Positions 1-7,270 of a stretch of DNA of 9,601 nt are shown in pieces. The notes below the pieces were generated by a model, which was not told the DNA's origin, did not search any database, and saw nothing but the letters and a program-made list of their open reading frames with translations. Within the stretch, counting starts at the first letter, position 1. Each line of letters begins with the position of its first letter. The stretch spans positions 1 to 9,601 of the forward strand of contig JAPKYM010000361.1 of NCBI GenBank assembly GCA_026394315.1, written 5' to 3'. Origin of the DNA: Candidatus Bathyarchaeota archaeon (lineage in GTDB: Archaea; Thermoproteota; Bathyarchaeia; 40CM-2-53-6; RBG-13-38-9). Position numbers and translations under genes: made by a program.

Positions 1-707
1 AGATGTACCTCCTCGAAAAGGCAGGCATAAGATATCCGAGGAAAATTGATTCACCAGACAAGATCGACTGCTTAGTCATTGTTAAAGTTCCAGAGGCCAA
101 AAGGAGAATTGAGAGGGCATTTTTCTATGCATCCAGCCCTGAGGACTTCAAGGCCAAGGCCGAGGAGAGAATCCAGAAAGGCATTATCGCAAGACAGGAC
201 TTGGACAAAGCTACCATTGAGGAGTTTATTTTGGGGGCCAAATTCAATTTCAACTATTTCTGGTCACCTCTAGAAGATCAGGTCGAATTTCTGGGCGTTG
301 ACAGGAGGATTCAGACTGACCTTGACGGCGTTCTGTCTTTGCCTGCTAAGGATCAGCTGGAACTGCATTCTGTGGTGCAGAATATTGAGGTGGGCCATGA
401 AGGAGCCACAGTGCGAGAGTCCATTCTTGAGAGTGTCTACGAGATAGGTGAGAAGTTCGTTAAGACATGCAAGATCGAATATCCCCCAGGGATGATTGGT
501 CCTTTTGCCCTTCAAGGGGCTATTACCAAAGACCTGGACATCTACATCTTCGATGTTAGCCCCAGAGTCCCAGGTTCACCAATAATATCGACGACGAGTC
601 CATATTCAAGATGGTATTTTGGAGAGCCCATGAGCACAGGGAGAAGAATAGCTCGAGAGGTCAACAATGCCATAAAGTCAGGCAGGCTGAGTGAAATCGT
701 GACATGA
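1..707 (+). CDS. purP: PurP, AICAR formylating ligase (FAICAR synthetase), 3' part
   Basis: This is the C-terminal 234 residues of an ATP-grasp PurP protein; the N-terminal third lies off the left edge, so the first ATG at position 3 is internal. PurP makes FAICAR from AICAR, formate and ATP in archaeal purine synthesis, in the cytosol. Visible family landmarks, numbered from that ATG, are IVKVPEAKRR (26-35), FNFNYFWSP (81-89), the FLGVDRRIQTDLDG block (96-109), PPGMIGPFALQ (161-171), DVSPRVPGSP (184-193) and the tail MSTGRRIAREV (210-220). The PEAKRRIER loop in place of a glycine-rich loop matches my memory of the PurP1 type, thought to carry the known activity. It overlaps the next gene by 4 nt (ATGA), which suggests translational coupling. 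Family assignment is firm; the subtype call is from memory. Confidence 0.9.
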   Translation, partial: MYLLEKAGIRYPRKIDSPDKIDCLVIVKVPEAKRRIERAFFYASSPEDFKAKAEERIQKGIIARQDLDKATIEEFILGAKFNFNYFWSPLEDQVEFLGVDRRIQTDLDGVLSLPAKDQLELHSVVQNIEVGHEGATVRESILESVYEIGEKFVKTCKIEYPPGMIGPFALQGAITKDLDIYIFDVSPRVPGSPIISTTSPYSRWYFGEPMSTGRRIAREVNNAIKSGRLSEIVT

Positions 708-1813
708 TTCACAGGGAAGAGATCCTCAGGAACCTCAAGCGTTATGATCACAAGAAGATCAAGATAGGTACTATTTGTTCTCATTCTGCTCTGCAGATCT
801 TTCACGGTGCCCGATCTGAAGGATTTGGAACAGTTGGGATATGCACTTCTGACAGACGATTCGCTTATGAGGCGTTCCAATTTGCCAAGCCCGATGAGTA
901 CATCACTGTCAATCACTACCAAGACCTGATTAAGGAGGAATTCCAGCAACAACTCTTGCGGAGAAATATCGTCATTATTCCTCACGGATCCTTCGTTGAG
1001 TATGTTGGGGCTGAGAATCTCAAGAAGGAATTCCGAGTCCCAATCTATGGAAACAGAAGCGCACTCGAGTTTGAGGGTGACAGGCGCAAGATGAGAGCGT
1101 GGCTTCAAGATGCTGGAATCAAGACTCCAAGAGAGTATTCCGATCCATCCAAGATCGACCGCCCATGCATAATAAAATTCCATGGAGCGAGAGGTGGAAG
1201 AGGCTTCTTTGTGGTCGATTCGGAGAAGAGATACCAAGAGGAGGTCGGAAAACGTATCAAGGAAGGCACTATGACCAAATCAGATGCAGAAGAAGTAACA
1301 ATACAGGAGCTTATTGTTGGAGTACGATATTACCCGCAGTATTTCTATTCCTTGATGTTCGATGGGGAAGTCAAGGCTGGTAACGGAAGAGTCGAGCTGC
1401 TAGGAATAGACAGACGGCTCGAGAGCAATGTGGATGACCTTTACAGGATTCCTGAACGCGCGCGCGCCTTCGTAGAGCCATCATATGTGGTTACCGGCAA
1501 CCTCCCTGTGGTCCTAAGAGAGTCACTCCTGCCTCAGACTCTTGATCTTGGGAGAAGAGTCACCGAGGCATCATTACGACTCTTTCCGCCAGGGATGATC
1601 GGGCCTTTCTGCTTGGAGACAGTTTGCACTGACGATTTGGAGTTCATCACATTCGAGGTATCAGCCAGAATCGTAGCTGGAACAAATCTATATCCCGAGG
1701 GCTCTCCTTATTCCTGTTACCTGTTTTCAGAACCAATGTCCACAGGCCGAAGGATGGCTCGTGAAATCAAGGAAGGGATACACAAGAAAAGACTTGCTGA
1801 CTTAGTGAGTTAG
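704..1813 (+). CDS. purP: PurP paralogue (PurP2-like ATP-grasp ligase), complete
   Basis: This is a complete 369-residue PurP-family protein, close to the usual length of about 360. The N-terminal region includes IGTICSHSALQIFHGAR (21-37). The ATP-grasp core contains IIKFHGARGGRGFFV (156-170), ELLGIDRRLESN (231-242), PPGMIGPFCLE (295-305) and FEVSARIVAGTN (317-328). It differs from the upstream copy in having a true glycine-rich GARGGRG loop, RLESN instead of RIQTD, and ARIVAGTN instead of PRVPGSP. These features fit the second archaeal PurP group, whose reaction is less certain than that of PurP1. The start is set by the ATGA overlap with the upstream stop. A sister step in purine synthesis or a modified AICAR-ligase role is plausible, but the substrate cannot be read from sequence alone. 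A short alternating CG run lies near 1456-1466. Confidence 0.88.
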   Translation: MIHREEILRNLKRYDHKKIKIGTICSHSALQIFHGARSEGFGTVGICTSDRRFAYEAFQFAKPDEYITVNHYQDLIKEEFQQQLLRRNIVIIPHGSFVEYVGAENLKKEFRVPIYGNRSALEFEGDRRKMRAWLQDAGIKTPREYSDPSKIDRPCIIKFHGARGGRGFFVVDSEKRYQEEVGKRIKEGTMTKSDAEEVTIQELIVGVRYYPQYFYSLMFDGEVKAGNGRVELLGIDRRLESNVDDLYRIPERARAFVEPSYVVTGNLPVVLRESLLPQTLDLGRRVTEASLRLFPPGMIGPFCLETVCTDDLEFITFEVSARIVAGTNLYPEGSPYSCYLFSEPMSTGRRMAREIKEGIHKKRLADLVS

Positions 1814-1843
1814 TACAGATAATCTGCCCGAGGAGAGCACCAA

Positions 1844-2374
1844 ATGGATGTTTTCGAAGCGATCCGTATAAGGAGAAGCATCAGGAAATTCAAGTCCAAA
1901 CCTGTTGAAGAATATAAGTTGCAGAGGATACTCGAGGCTGGAAGACTCTCTCCTTCTACAGCAAACACACAGCCTTGGCACTTCATAGTAGGAACAGATC
2001 CTTCCGTTAGAGACACGCTTATCCTGACCCATAAACGCGACCCTAATTACGCAAGCACTAGCCACATCATTAATGCACCAGTTTTGATAGTTGCCTGCGC
2101 CGACGTCGACATAGGGTGGGTCAGAAAAGACGGTGAAGAATACTGGAAGGTCGATGTCGCGATAGCTCTCCAGAGCATGATTCTCTGTGCGACAGAAGAG
2201 GGTCTTGGAACCTGCTGGATAGCTGCTTTCGATGAGGAAGCCACACGAAAAGCCTTGAAGATTCCAAAAGAGATCAGAATAGTTGCCATGATACCCCTTG
2301 GGTATGCCGACGAGACGATAGCAGCTTCGGATAGAAAACCGCTAAGCGAAACAATTCATTATGAGCATTGGTAG
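1844..2374 (+). CDS. Nitroreductase-family FMN oxidoreductase
   Basis: This 176-residue protein has the compact nitroreductase fold typical of archaeal family members. Visible features are the N-terminal FMN-phosphate motif RIRRSIRKF (8-16), SPSTANTQPWHFIV (36-49) that packs on the flavin, the helix with LCATEEGLGTCWIAAFDEEATRKAL, and the IPLGYADE strand near the C-terminus. Such proteins bind FMN, usually as dimers, and reduce nitro, quinone or other electron-poor substrates with NAD(P)H; the physiological substrate is unknown. A good Shine-Dalgarno (AGGAG, 1831-1835) sits 8 nt before the ATG, which supports this start. The gene begins 30 nt after the second purP stop on the same strand, so cotranscription is likely, though no metabolic link to purine synthesis is evident. 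Confidence 0.87.
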   Translation: MDVFEAIRIRRSIRKFKSKPVEEYKLQRILEAGRLSPSTANTQPWHFIVGTDPSVRDTLILTHKRDPNYASTSHIINAPVLIVACADVDIGWVRKDGEEYWKVDVAIALQSMILCATEEGLGTCWIAAFDEEATRKALKIPKEIRIVAMIPLGYADETIAASDRKPLSETIHYEHW

Positions 2375-2438
2375 ATCTGATCAAAATGCGCGTCCATTCA
2401 GAATGAGTTGAAATCTAGGGCGCGTACTGGTCTACGAA

Positions 2439-2452
2439 TTTCTAATTAGAAA
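2439..2452. repeat. 14-bp perfect AT-rich palindrome between convergent genes
   Basis: TTTCTAATTAGAAA is identical to its reverse complement. It lies in the 115-bp gap between the convergent nitroreductase and VOC genes, about 65 nt past the nitroreductase stop. It could be a protein-binding site or part of a bidirectional 3' end, or chance in an AT-rich patch. There is no U-run of terminator strength next to it. Confidence 0.3.
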
Positions 2453-2489
2453 CTCACATAGCACGGGATATTGAAATGATTGGAGGGTA

Positions 2490-2843
2490 TCAGTCGCTGG
2501 TGACCAACCAGAACTCGTTTCCATCTGGATCCTTGAGCATCGCGTATTTCATGTTCGGATCCCATTCAGATGCAGCCAGCTCCCTTGTGAACTCGACTCC
2601 TCTGTCTCTCAGGACTCTGTAGGTTCCCTCGAGATCTTCTGCACGTAGAGTGATTCCCGTGTTCCCAGGCTCCAGCTCTTCCATTTGGCATAGGTGTAGG
2701 ACTATTGCTGAGCCGCTCGGACCTACTGTTACCCAGTGACCGAGATTCTCATGAATTGAGAAACCGAGCTTCTCAACATACCACTTCTTTGATTTCTCAG
2801 AGTCAGACACAAGGACGGCTATGCTCCCGATGCTACTTATCAT
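2490..2843 (-). CDS. VOC-superfamily (glyoxalase/bleomycin-resistance fold) protein
   Basis: This 117-residue single-domain protein has the paired beta-alpha-beta-beta-beta units of the vicinal oxygen chelate fold. The first unit runs from IGSIAVLVSDSEKSKKWYVEKLGF to IVLHLC, and the second from GITLRAEDLEGTYRVLRDRGVEF to LKDPDGNEFWLV. His50 and Glu110 sit where two metal ligands usually lie. The first strand has Ala (SIAVLV) where many members carry a His or Glu ligand, so classical glyoxalase I activity is doubtful. The role could be an isomerase, a ring-cleavage relative, or small-molecule binding. The ATG at 2843 has a TATA-like box about 40 nt upstream. It follows malic enzyme on the same strand with a 125-nt gap and probably has its own promoter. 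Confidence 0.83.
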   Translation of the reverse strand: MISSIGSIAVLVSDSEKSKKWYVEKLGFSIHENLGHWVTVGPSGSAIVLHLCQMEELEPGNTGITLRAEDLEGTYRVLRDRGVEFTRELAASEWDPNMKYAMLKDPDGNEFWLVTSD

Positions 2844-2880
2844 GTTGGTTTATCCCACAAGAGATCTCGCTCTTAGTAAC

Positions 2881-2889
2881 CATATATTC
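2881..2889 (-). promoter_or_regulatory. Possible TATA box for the VOC gene
   Basis: On the minus strand this reads GAATATATG. Its centre is about 40 nt upstream of the VOC start codon, which would put transcription start near 2858 and give a leader of about 15 nt. Spacing and composition fit an archaeal promoter; there is no experimental support. Confidence 0.35.
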
Positions 2890-2942
2890 CTGCCTGTTCG
2901 AGATCGAGAAATTGTCTAGCCGATCAAGAGCGCGCGCTTCGT

Positions 2943-2968
2943 TTCAGATTCTCAGTCACGAATCTGAA
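2943..2968 (-). terminator. Hairpin abutting the malic enzyme stop codon
   Basis: TTCAGATTC (2943-2951) and GAATCTGAA (2960-2968) are perfect 9-nt inverted arms around an 8-nt loop. They begin at the base directly after the TAG stop of malic enzyme (2969-2971). No U-tract follows on the minus strand, so this may be an RNA 3'-end stabiliser or processing hairpin rather than a classical terminator. Confidence 0.45.
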
Positions 2969-4285
2969 CTAGGTTCTGCTGGGCAGGGGAGCAATGAATC
3001 CCTCTCTAACCAATAGCTGAAGTGACCTCTGATATCTAGATATTCTGCGTTCAGCACTCTCTTTCAATTCATCATAGCTCAATTTCACTCTAGCATTTCC
3101 TGTATCTACTGCAGTCGTTCCCACAGCGGCCGCCACTCGGGGATACAGTTCTGCATCCATCATCGTGGGTATAATGTGGTCTTCCTTCAGCCCTTCCTCT
3201 TCGGCAAATTTCGCGATTTCATTGGCTGCCGAGAGCATCATCATCGTGTTTATTCCTTTGGCTCTGACGTCGAGCATACCGCGGAAAAAACCCGGGAAGA
3301 CTATTGAGTTGTTCACTTGGTTTGGGAAGTCAGACCCCCCAGTGGCGACTACTGCGGCACCTCCCTTCTTTGCCTCATCAGGAGTTATCTCAGGAACAGG
3401 ATTTGCCAAAGCAAACACTATGGGTCTATCAGCCATCTTTGATACCATCTCTTCAGAAATGACGCCTGGACCTGGCCTCGAGAGAGCTATGACAACATCA
3501 GCCCCCTCCAGTGCTTTGGATATACCGCCCCTGATGCCTGCCTTGTTAGTCATCCTTGCCAAAACGGCTTTGTATTCATCCATGCTATCTCTGCCGTCAT
3601 AGAGTGCCCCCTTACTGTCGACCATAACAATATCTCCGGCCCGGGCCCCAGCCTCGATAATCAGTTTGGTTGAAGCGATGGAGGCGGCTCCAGCGCCGAC
3701 AACTGCAACCCGTATTTCTCCCAGTCTCTTGCCGACGATCTTCAGAGCATTCAACAGACCCCCAAGGACTACGATAGCGGTACCCTGCTGGTCGTCATGA
3801 AAGACAGGGATATCAAGTTCCTTTGATAGCTTCTCGAAGATGTGAAAGCATTTTGGCGCATCAATATCTTCTAAGTTTATGCCTCCGAATGAAGGTGCGA
3901 TACATTTTACTGCATGTACTATCTCATCAGGATCCTGGCTTGCAAGAAGAATTGGAAAAGCATCCACATCCCCCAGGTACTTGAAGAGAATGGCTTTTCC
4001 TTCCATCACCGGAAGCCCTGCACTACCTATGTTGCCGAGTCCCAGCACTCTCGAACCGTCAGTGACGATAGCAACAAAGTTGCCGACATTTGTATAATCA
4101 AATATCTTTTCCTGATCCGCAACGATCTCTTCGCAGGGCTCGGCTACGCCTGGCGTGTACCAAACGGCGAAATCCTCAAAGGACGTGACAGGAACTTTCA
4201 GTGATACTGCCAACTTTCCCCTGTAGAATTTATGCCACTCTCTCGCTATCTTGCCGTAAGATTCGGGCATCGTCCCATCACTCAT
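2969..4285 (-). CDS. Malic enzyme (malate dehydrogenase, oxaloacetate-decarboxylating)
   Basis: This 438-residue protein is a short-form malic enzyme that converts malate to pyruvate and CO2 while reducing NAD(P)+. Numbering from the ATG at 4285, it shows WYTPGVAEPC with the catalytic Tyr (43), VMEGKAILFK with the catalytic Lys (97), the metal-binding NLEDIDAP and FHDDQQGTA (D164/D165), a Rossmann motif VGAGAAS (196-202) followed by an Asp in MVDSKG, and ANPVPEI plus TGGSDFPNQVNN in the C-terminal half. There is no phosphotransacetylase extension. An in-frame GTG at 4303 could add six residues. The ATG at 4285 is preferred because a TATA-like box at 4310-4318 would place transcription start at about that codon, suggesting a leaderless message. 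Malate dehydrogenase lies 127 nt upstream on the same strand, so the pair forms a malate node. Cofactor preference cannot be fixed from sequence. Confidence 0.95.
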   Translation of the reverse strand: MSDGTMPESYGKIAREWHKFYRGKLAVSLKVPVTSFEDFAVWYTPGVAEPCEEIVADQEKIFDYTNVGNFVAIVTDGSRVLGLGNIGSAGLPVMEGKAILFKYLGDVDAFPILLASQDPDEIVHAVKCIAPSFGGINLEDIDAPKCFHIFEKLSKELDIPVFHDDQQGTAIVVLGGLLNALKIVGKRLGEIRVAVVGAGAASIASTKLIIEAGARAGDIVMVDSKGALYDGRDSMDEYKAVLARMTNKAGIRGGISKALEGADVVIALSRPGPGVISEEMVSKMADRPIVFALANPVPEITPDEAKKGGAAVVATGGSDFPNQVNNSIVFPGFFRGMLDVRAKGINTMMMLSAANEIAKFAEEEGLKEDHIIPTMMDAELYPRVAAAVGTTAVDTGNARVKLSYDELKESAERRISRYQRSLQLLVREGFIAPLPSRT

Positions 4286-4309
4286 ACTGGATAGTCTCGA
4301 CACTATCCC

Positions 4310-4318
4310 TTTAAGATT
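4310..4318 (-). promoter_or_regulatory. Possible TATA box for malic enzyme (leaderless start)
   Basis: The minus strand reads AATCTTAAA. Its centre is about 28 nt upstream of the ATG at 4285, the spacing expected for an archaeal leaderless transcript. It would leave the in-frame GTG at 4303 upstream of the transcript. Confidence 0.4.
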
Positions 4319-4398
4319 CGCGCGTCGGCGATCCTAGCTTGAACATCATGCCGGCCATGAGGCACTACGTTAGCCTAGATCGTACAGACATCCGACCT

Positions 4399-4415
4399 TG
4401 AAAGGGTCCTTTTCA
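4399..4415 (-). terminator. Hairpin including the malate dehydrogenase stop codon
   Basis: On the minus strand TGAAAAGGACCCTTTCA begins with the TGA stop of malate dehydrogenase and folds on itself with seven base pairs (one G-T) and a 3-nt loop. It may mark the 3' end of the malate dehydrogenase message. It is short and has no clear U-tract. Confidence 0.4.
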
Positions 4416-5345
4416 GGTCATTTTCTTGAGAACTATCTTTGACTCCTCAACAGTTCTGGCGGATCGATGAAGCGCGGCCATTTCTTCATCTGTGAGTCTT
4501 ACCTCGACTATCTGTTCAATGCCTACTGCCCCCAACTTCACCGGAACACCGATGAATAGGTCGTGGATTCCGTATTCACCTTCAAGGTAGGCGGCGCATG
4601 GAAGGATTTTCTTCTTGTCCTTAAGGATCGATTCAGCCATCTCTACCGCTCCGGACGCTGGCGCATAATAGGCGCTTCCTGTCTTTAGGAGGCTTACAAT
4701 CTCTGCTCCGCCGTTTGCTGTCCTATTCACCAATGCATCAATCCGCTCCCTAGACAACAGTTCAGTAATTGGTATGCCGGCAACTGTGGAATATCTTGGC
4801 AGAGGAACCATAAGATCGCCGTGCCCGCCCAATACAAAAGCATGTGTACTCTCGACTGAAACATTCAGCTCTGCTGCAATGAAAGCCCTGAATCTTGCTG
4901 AATCCAGAATTCCTGCCATGCCCATGACACGATTCTTCGAGAAGCCACTAGTTTCGTAGGCGACGTGACACATTGCATCCAGCGGATTACTAACAACTAT
5001 AATAATGGATTCTGGAGAGTACCTTGACGCCTGCTCTGTAATGCTCCTAACGATCTTGGCGTTGGTCCCGATCAGATCGTCTCGACTCATTCCAGGTTTT
5101 CTGGCAATACCTGCAGTAATGATGACAATATCTGAGTCTGCTGACGCTTCGTAACTGTTTGTGCCAATTAGGTGAGCGTCATGTTTTTCAATTGGTGCTG
5201 CTTCAGCAAGATCGAGAGCCTTACCTTGGGGCATACCTTCAATTATGTCTAATAGGACAACGTCGCACAACTCTTTCTCTGCAAGCCTCTGAGCCACCGC
5301 GGCTCCAACATTGCCTGAACCGACTACAGTAACCTTCTTGTCCAC
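4413..5345 (-). CDS. mdh: Malate dehydrogenase, LDH-like family
   Basis: This 310-residue protein interconverts malate and oxaloacetate with NAD(H) in the cytosol. Visible motifs are the nucleotide-binding loop VVGSGNVG (7-14), Asp33 at the end of the second strand (favouring NAD), the substrate loop ARKPGMSR with Arg82 and Arg88, VVSNPLDAM with Asn120, DSARFR with Asp148 and Arg151, and the catalytic His175 in GGHGD. Arg82 in the mobile loop marks malate specificity over lactate (which usually has Gln). Length matches the LDH-like MDH group. The start is GTG at 5343-5345, supported by a GGTGA Shine-Dalgarno seven nt upstream (5353-5357). It follows the ferritin-like gene by 51 nt and may be cotranscribed with it. 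Malic enzyme follows downstream. Confidence 0.96.
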   Translation of the reverse strand: MDKKVTVVGSGNVGAAVAQRLAEKELCDVVLLDIIEGMPQGKALDLAEAAPIEKHDAHLIGTNSYEASADSDIVIITAGIARKPGMSRDDLIGTNAKIVRSITEQASRYSPESIIIVVSNPLDAMCHVAYETSGFSKNRVMGMAGILDSARFRAFIAAELNVSVESTHAFVLGGHGDLMVPLPRYSTVAGIPITELLSRERIDALVNRTANGGAEIVSLLKTGSAYYAPASGAVEMAESILKDKKKILPCAAYLEGEYGIHDLFIGVPVKLGAVGIEQIVEVRLTDEEMAALHRSARTVEESKIVLKKMT

Positions 5346-5377
5346 AGAACACTCACCACATCATGGAACATGGTACT

Positions 5378-5402
5378 GGGGGAGCCTCGCTGGGGCTCAC
5401 CC
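5378..5402 (-). terminator. GC-rich hairpin over the ferritin-like stop codon
   Basis: GAGCC (5382-5386 as read on the plus strand: GAGCC) pairs with GGCTC (5394-5398), and three further G-C pairs (5378-5380 with 5400-5402) follow one mismatch, around a 7-nt loop. It overlaps the TGA of the ferritin-like gene (5397-5399) and ends about 20 nt before the Shine-Dalgarno of mdh. It could attenuate or process the message between the two genes. No U-tract follows. Confidence 0.45.
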
Positions 5403-5921
5403 ACCTCCCGGTGAGCCATGAAACTGGGAATCCTTCCAGATCATATCCCAGAGATCTTTTTCAGCTAGCGTTTCTTTCTCGATAATCATTTTGTGAATTC
5501 TTTTCAGAAGTTCATGATGTTCGATCTCGTCGTGAATGATGGCGTTTATGACTATTCTTTCGCTGTCATCCTCAATTCTTTTCAAAAGCTCTCGGTAGGT
5601 GTCAACGGCCTCCTGTTCGAGTCTAATGTGCTCGTCAATTTTCTTTCTGAGTTTCTCAGTCAAATTCTCTGCCAGAAGAGGTGTTGGTTTGGTGTACTTT
5701 CCGACCAGTGCAGAAAGCATCATTGAGTGCTTCTTAGAATCCAGTGCAACCCCCAAAATCAGTTCATGAACGAGAGCATTATTTATTTCCTTGACAGACT
5801 CCTTGGCGGCTTTGACAATCTTGTTCTCCAGCAAAACTTGCTTTCGAAAGAAAGCTACATTAGCTATTTGACTCATAGGCAAGACCATCCAGCTTTCAAG
5901 AAGACTCAAAACCATATCCAT
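5397..5921 (-). CDS. Ferritin-like / rubrerythrin-related four-helix protein
   Basis: This 174-residue, almost entirely helical protein has two helix pairs. The first includes FFRKQVLLENKIVKAAKESV and HELILGVALDSKKHSMML; the second includes HIRLEQEAVDTYRELLKRI and VINAIIHDEIEHHELLKRIHKMI. Glu32, His65, Glu102 or Glu104, and E132-x-x-H135 in DEIEHH are candidate di-iron ligands of a ferritin-like bundle. The C-terminal tail LWDMIWKDSQFHGSPGGG has no rubredoxin domain. Possible roles are peroxide or oxygen reduction or iron handling, but the metal site is only inferred. The true start is uncertain: ATG 5921 is the longest, and ATG 5876 (MSQIANVAFF) may be the conserved start. It is divergent from the zinc-ribbon membrane protein and is the first gene of the minus-strand cluster. 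Confidence 0.75.
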   Translation of the reverse strand: MDMVLSLLESWMVLPMSQIANVAFFRKQVLLENKIVKAAKESVKEINNALVHELILGVALDSKKHSMMLSALVGKYTKPTPLLAENLTEKLRKKIDEHIRLEQEAVDTYRELLKRIEDDSERIVINAIIHDEIEHHELLKRIHKMIIEKETLAEKDLWDMIWKDSQFHGSPGGG

Positions 5922-5963
5922 TCTTAAGGTTTTACTAGAATGGACCCGGCTAGCTCACGCTTG

Positions 5964-5988
5964 TATCACATGTTTTAATAGTGTGATA
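5964..5988. promoter_or_regulatory. Inverted repeat bracketing a TATA-like element in a divergent promoter
   Basis: TATCACA (5964-5970) and TGTGATA (5982-5988) are perfect 7-nt inverted arms separated by 11 nt holding TTTTAATA (5973-5980). The element lies in the 93-bp gap between the divergent ferritin-like and zinc-ribbon genes. As a TATA box it would start plus-strand transcription near 6002, 13 nt before the ATG at 6015. Symmetric arms around it are what a dimeric regulator operator looks like; the regulator is unknown. Confidence 0.45.
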
Positions 5989-6014
5989 GTATCTAAACCA
6001 GTCCGAGTGGGATC

Positions 6015-6359
6015 ATGAAGGGCGCAATAGTCTTCTTGGTATTTTTCGTCCTATTCACGGCAATAACATTACAGTATGCAACTCTTCCCCCCGGAAGAGA
6101 GCTGTATAAGATACTGAAAGTCCCTGATACCGATTATCCAGTCATTGGGATACCGGCTACAAATCTGGTCATTGCATTATTCAATGGAATTATGTATGGC
6201 ATCATAGTCTGGGTGATTTTTACAATCTTGGACCATAGTAGAAAGGGAAAGAAAACCAAAACCGCTAAAAAGACAGAGGCTAAGAAATTCTGCATCAACT
6301 GTGGCACAGAGATACTTGACAAGTCCAAATACTGCTCCAAATGCGGAGCCGCCCAATAG
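6015..6359 (+). CDS. Two-TM membrane protein with C-terminal zinc ribbon
   Basis: This 114-residue protein has a hydrophobic N-terminal segment (about 4-20) and a second membrane segment (about 46-72), joined by a short loop with YATLPPGREL and PDTDYP. A very basic linker (SRKGKKTKTAKKTEAKK, 75-91) follows, then a zinc ribbon with Cys93-x-x-Cys96 and Cys107-x-x-Cys110 (CINCG...CSKCG). The ribbon should sit in the cytoplasm if the two helices form a hairpin. Similar zinc-ribbon-tagged membrane proteins are common in archaea and mostly uncharacterised; I do not recognise a specific function. It ends with TAG and converges on the decayed secreted-protein gene. Its promoter is probably the TATA-like element inside the inverted repeat at 5964-5988. 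Confidence 0.78.
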   Translation: MKGAIVFLVFFVLFTAITLQYATLPPGRELYKILKVPDTDYPVIGIPATNLVIALFNGIMYGIIVWVIFTILDHSRKGKKTKTAKKTEAKKFCINCGTEILDKSKYCSKCGAAQ

Positions 6360-7270
6360 AGCGCGCACGCGAAGCGGGATTTCTCCCGGATGAATTAGCG
6401 CTTCTTTTGCGTTCCAGCAAAAAGGCACCTGCCGTCGAAAGGGCAACCACAATCACAATCAGCATGATGGAACTTGTCCCTGAATTCTCAGCAGTGGCAG
6501 ACACTGCGGCAGAGTCCTTTTGATCTGTACGAGTCGGCCTTTGAGTCAATTGCTCATGTGAATTGATTGGAGGCGGCCTGGGCACAGGTGTGCGTTTGTA
6601 TGTTAAATTGACATCATCCCAAAACGCCCTTTAGAAGTGAAGGAGAGTCTTTGAAAGGTCACTGCGAGCAAAGTTATGGTCATATTTTGTACTGTAAGAG
6701 GGTCAACCTCCGGGAAGGCTTTCTCAAAATCCGCTGTGAGATCTCGCTCAACATGATTCCATTTGTCAAATGCTAGATTGTAGAGTAACACGTTACTGAT
6801 GTACTTGGAGGACATTATTGGAAGTGGAAAGTCCTAGTATATTGGGATGTTATCTGCCCATGCTGCATAGTACACGATCGTTTTCTTGTTCTGTGAGAAC
6901 TGAAAATCAGCAATTAGAGCAATTTCGGCCCAGCATTAGCTTGAACCCCGAACAAACATATCCAGTAACTCAGCCTTAAGTTTGAGGCGTTGCTCAAGAG
7001 AATTTGCTGCCTAGCACCACCGCCAACACCAAAGCAGTGCTCACCGCCGGTTCCACACTCCGTAAGGAGAGAGTGTCTTCCTGAGTATGATCGATAAGAG
7101 GTTACGGCACCGTCCAAAGGGAGTTGGCGGCAATAGCTGAAACTCGCCCATCCCTTCAAACCCTCTTCGAATCCACCATTATTAACAGACTGACCACCCT
7201 CATCCGTGGCTTGAACTCTGAACAACGAGAGCAAAAGAAGTAGTAAAAGCGGAATTGTAAGCATTCTCAT
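6295..7270 (-). pseudogene. Decayed secreted, membrane-anchored jelly-roll-like protein
   Basis: One protein can be rebuilt across three reading-frame pieces. Piece one (from ATG 7270) has a signal peptide, MRMLTIPLLLLLLLSL...VQA, then NNGGFEEGLKGWASF and SYSGRHSLL, the opening typical of carbohydrate-binding or galactose-binding-like jelly rolls. A one-base shift at 6927-6931 moves the frame to EIALIADFQFSQNKKT and IVYYAAWADNIPIY. An in-frame TAG follows at 6834-6836, then DFPLPIMSSKYISNV, WNHVERDLTADFEKAF and KGRF. A second shift in an AAAA run at 6621-6624 leads to WDDVNLTYKRTPVPRPPP, a linker rich in Ser, Thr and Ala, and a C-terminal membrane anchor SSIMLIVIVVALSTAGAFLLERKR (about 6403-6471). 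Past the anchor the frame runs to 6295, overlapping the neighbouring gene, so the ancestral stop may have been near 6400. The ancestral role was probably cell-surface binding. Confidence 0.72.

Noticed and set aside
79..200. Loss of the glycine-rich loop in the first purP as a sign of a dead gene
   Set aside because: The PEAKRRIER form matches what I recall of active PurP1 proteins, and the rest of the protein is well conserved with an intact frame.
542..1237. 231-codon open frame on the minus strand across the purP junction
   Set aside because: It lies wholly antisense to two clearly conserved purP genes and has no recognisable motif; it is a shadow of their codon use.
3165..3602. 145-codon plus-strand open frame inside malic enzyme
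   Set aside because: Antisense to a full set of malic enzyme motifs, with low-complexity composition; a shadow frame.
6834..6836. In-frame TAG read as pyrrolysine in the surface protein
   Set aside because: TAG is the ordinary stop of several intact genes here (second purP, nitroreductase, malic enzyme, zinc-ribbon protein), and the same gene has two frameshifts, so decay explains it better.
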